64,000 bases of DNA from the NCBI RefSeq assembly GCF_013004645.1, contig NZ_JABEME010000001.1, positions 62,001-126,000 on the forward strand, given 5' to 3'. The notes below the pieces were generated by a model, which saw only the letters and a program-made list of their open reading frames with translations, was not told the origin of the DNA and searched no databases. Every line of letters starts with the position of its first letter. Position 1 is the first letter of the stretch. Below are positions 63,248-64,000 of the stretch, piece by piece. Source of the DNA: Stenotrophomonas africana. Its GTDB lineage: Bacteria; Pseudomonadota; Gammaproteobacteria; Xanthomonadales; Xanthomonadaceae. A program made the position numbers and the translations under genes.

Positions 63248-63942
63248 CCGCGAATCTCACGGTTCTTCCAACGAACTGCCCCGTTCTGCGCGACGCATTC
63301 GAAACGATCAGTGCGATCGCTGTCGAGGCTGTGTGGCTGCCCAACCAGGCGAAGGCAATCACCCTCGCGCAGGCCCAGACCGCGCTGCGGGATCTGCACA
63401 ACCGCCTGCCGCGCTTGCAGGATCTGCGCGTATTCGAAGCCGCTGTAACCGCCTACGTTTCGACTCTGCGCAGCAGCATGCAGGACGGCGACACGCCACT
63501 CTGCGACACCACCCGCGCCCGGCTGGCGCAGGCGACCGAGCTGCTGGAGCTGGTCAGGAATCAGACCAGGACCGTCGTCGATCCGGCGGACCCATGGCGC
63601 GGCCTGTATCACCCGAGTCGACTCCCGGCGCGCAATGCCGACGGCGAGATCCCGTGCCATCCGGACGTGCCGGCGTGGGCGGACGGTCGCGAGGTATCGC
63701 TGCGACCGTTGTTGCTTGCGCAGGGTTTCGACCTGCAGATTACGTTTGGCGACTTCACCGAAGAAGCCGTGGAGACCGGGGACCATCGCTACTGGGATGA
63801 AATGCGCGCGTGGCAGCCCACTGGCCCCGGCGCAGATTGGCGCTTGGTCTGGCTGGGTGATACCGAAGATGGCCCAGCGGCATGGTTCGTGCGGCCGCTT
63901 GCAGCTGAGGCGCTTGTCGCCTGGGAGGCAGCACATGGCTGA
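63244..63942 (+). CDS. early phage protein (232 aa)
   Basis: Starts MTANLTVLPTNCPVLRDAFE. The N-terminal half is helical; the C-terminal half (WDEMRAWQPTGPGADWRLVW, GDTEDGPAAWFVRP) resembles phage proteins that end in 'W.P..P.G..W.L....DT.DGP...W.R'. No enzyme motif. Confidence 0.65.
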   Translation: MTANLTVLPTNCPVLRDAFETISAIAVEAVWLPNQAKAITLAQAQTALRDLHNRLPRLQDLRVFEAAVTAYVSTLRSSMQDGDTPLCDTTRARLAQATELLELVRNQTRTVVDPADPWRGLYHPSRLPARNADGEIPCHPDVPAWADGREVSLRPLLLAQGFDLQITFGDFTEEAVETGDHRYWDEMRAWQPTGPGADWRLVWLGDTEDGPAAWFVRPLAAEALVAWEAAHG

Positions 63943-64000
63943 CGGCTCCGGCGGTTTCCGCTTCCCGTTGCACGACCGCAAATCACGGCTGCGCTCGGAC
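63935..64000 (+). CDS. partial gene at the right edge
   Basis: The ATG at 63935 overlaps the previous gene by 8 bases. The 22 visible residues (MADGSGGFRFPLHDRKSRLR) do not allow a family call. Confidence 0.5.
   Translation, partial: MADGSGGFRFPLHDRKSRLRSD

Larger units (their letters stand above)
27862..64000. mobile_element. prophage 2, siphophage type, partial
   Basis: Bounded on the left by a tRNA-Cys 3' fragment and running off the right edge. It holds umuDC, an ATPase-methyltransferase fusion, Dam, tail, lysis, head and packaging genes on the minus strand, a replication gene, a cro/CI switch, and a rightward early operon. Packaging and head genes are lambda-like (gpA-type TerL, gpW, gpB-type portal, gpFII-like connector). 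No integrase is in the window; it is expected beyond 64000 next to the intact tRNA-Cys. Confidence 0.95.

Noticed and set aside
1..64000. CRISPR arrays, rRNA genes, insertion sequences
   Set aside because: No regularly spaced direct repeats of CRISPR type, no rRNA sequence and no transposase-like gene were found; the GTGCGG cluster has units that are too short and irregular to be CRISPR.

Overview
The window reads as a high-GC gammaproteobacterial chromosome, most likely Xanthomonadaceae and probably Stenotrophomonas. That is inferred from gene content (hemN next to a truncated globin and a CcoG-like protein, riboswitch-led crcB), FNR/ANR boxes of the form TTGAT-N4-ATCAA, and an SOS box of the TTAGTA/TACTAA type. 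No 16S or other decisive marker is present. Two different prophages flank about 13 kb of ordinary chromosome.

Region 1 (1-14586) is the integrase-proximal part of a lambdoid prophage whose other end lies left of the window. Leftward: cro-like gene, CII-like HTH gene, replication initiator, DnaB-type helicase, small genes, and the start of a ninB-like gene. Rightward: CI repressor with a secreted-protein gene behind it, then an early operon of small genes, RdgC, RecT, YqaJ exonuclease, a C5 cytosine methyltransferase that overlaps a second long frame, a DUF4224 protein and the integrase. It ends in a 3' fragment of tRNA-Leu(UAA), the attachment scar. Matching palindromic operators flank the cI block, as OR and OL do in lambda.

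Region 2 (about 14600-27860) is chromosomal: hemN, a truncated hemoglobin, a small membrane protein and a short CcoG-like polyferredoxin with two ANR boxes (a microaerobic cluster); an orphan cro/cI-like HTH pair; a fluoride riboswitch with crcB; AraC and LysR regulators, an SRPBCC protein, an aldo/keto reductase, a P-loop kinase-like protein, a secreted alpha/beta hydrolase, two pseudogene remnants and two GNAT acetyltransferases.

Region 3 (27862-64000 and beyond) is a second, larger siphophage-type prophage with a tRNA-Cys 3' fragment at its left edge. From that edge: an SOS box and umuDC, an AT-rich single gene fusing an ABC/AAA ATPase to a SAM methyltransferase (the best candidate for an undescribed, possibly defensive, system), a Dam-type methylase, then the leftward morphogenesis operon read from terS at 54727 down to the tail tip at 32900. 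Lysis genes (endolysin, holin candidate, Rz/Rz1) sit inside the head-to-tail part. A GTGCGG repeat cluster separates terS from a toprim/SF3 primase-helicase. A cro/CI switch at about 59 kb and a rightward early operon with a strongly structured leader complete the visible part; its integrase is presumably just beyond 64000.

The two prophages differ in most genes but share their control layout (paired operators around the repressor block) and a near-identical 49-residue membrane protein, so they may exchange DNA.
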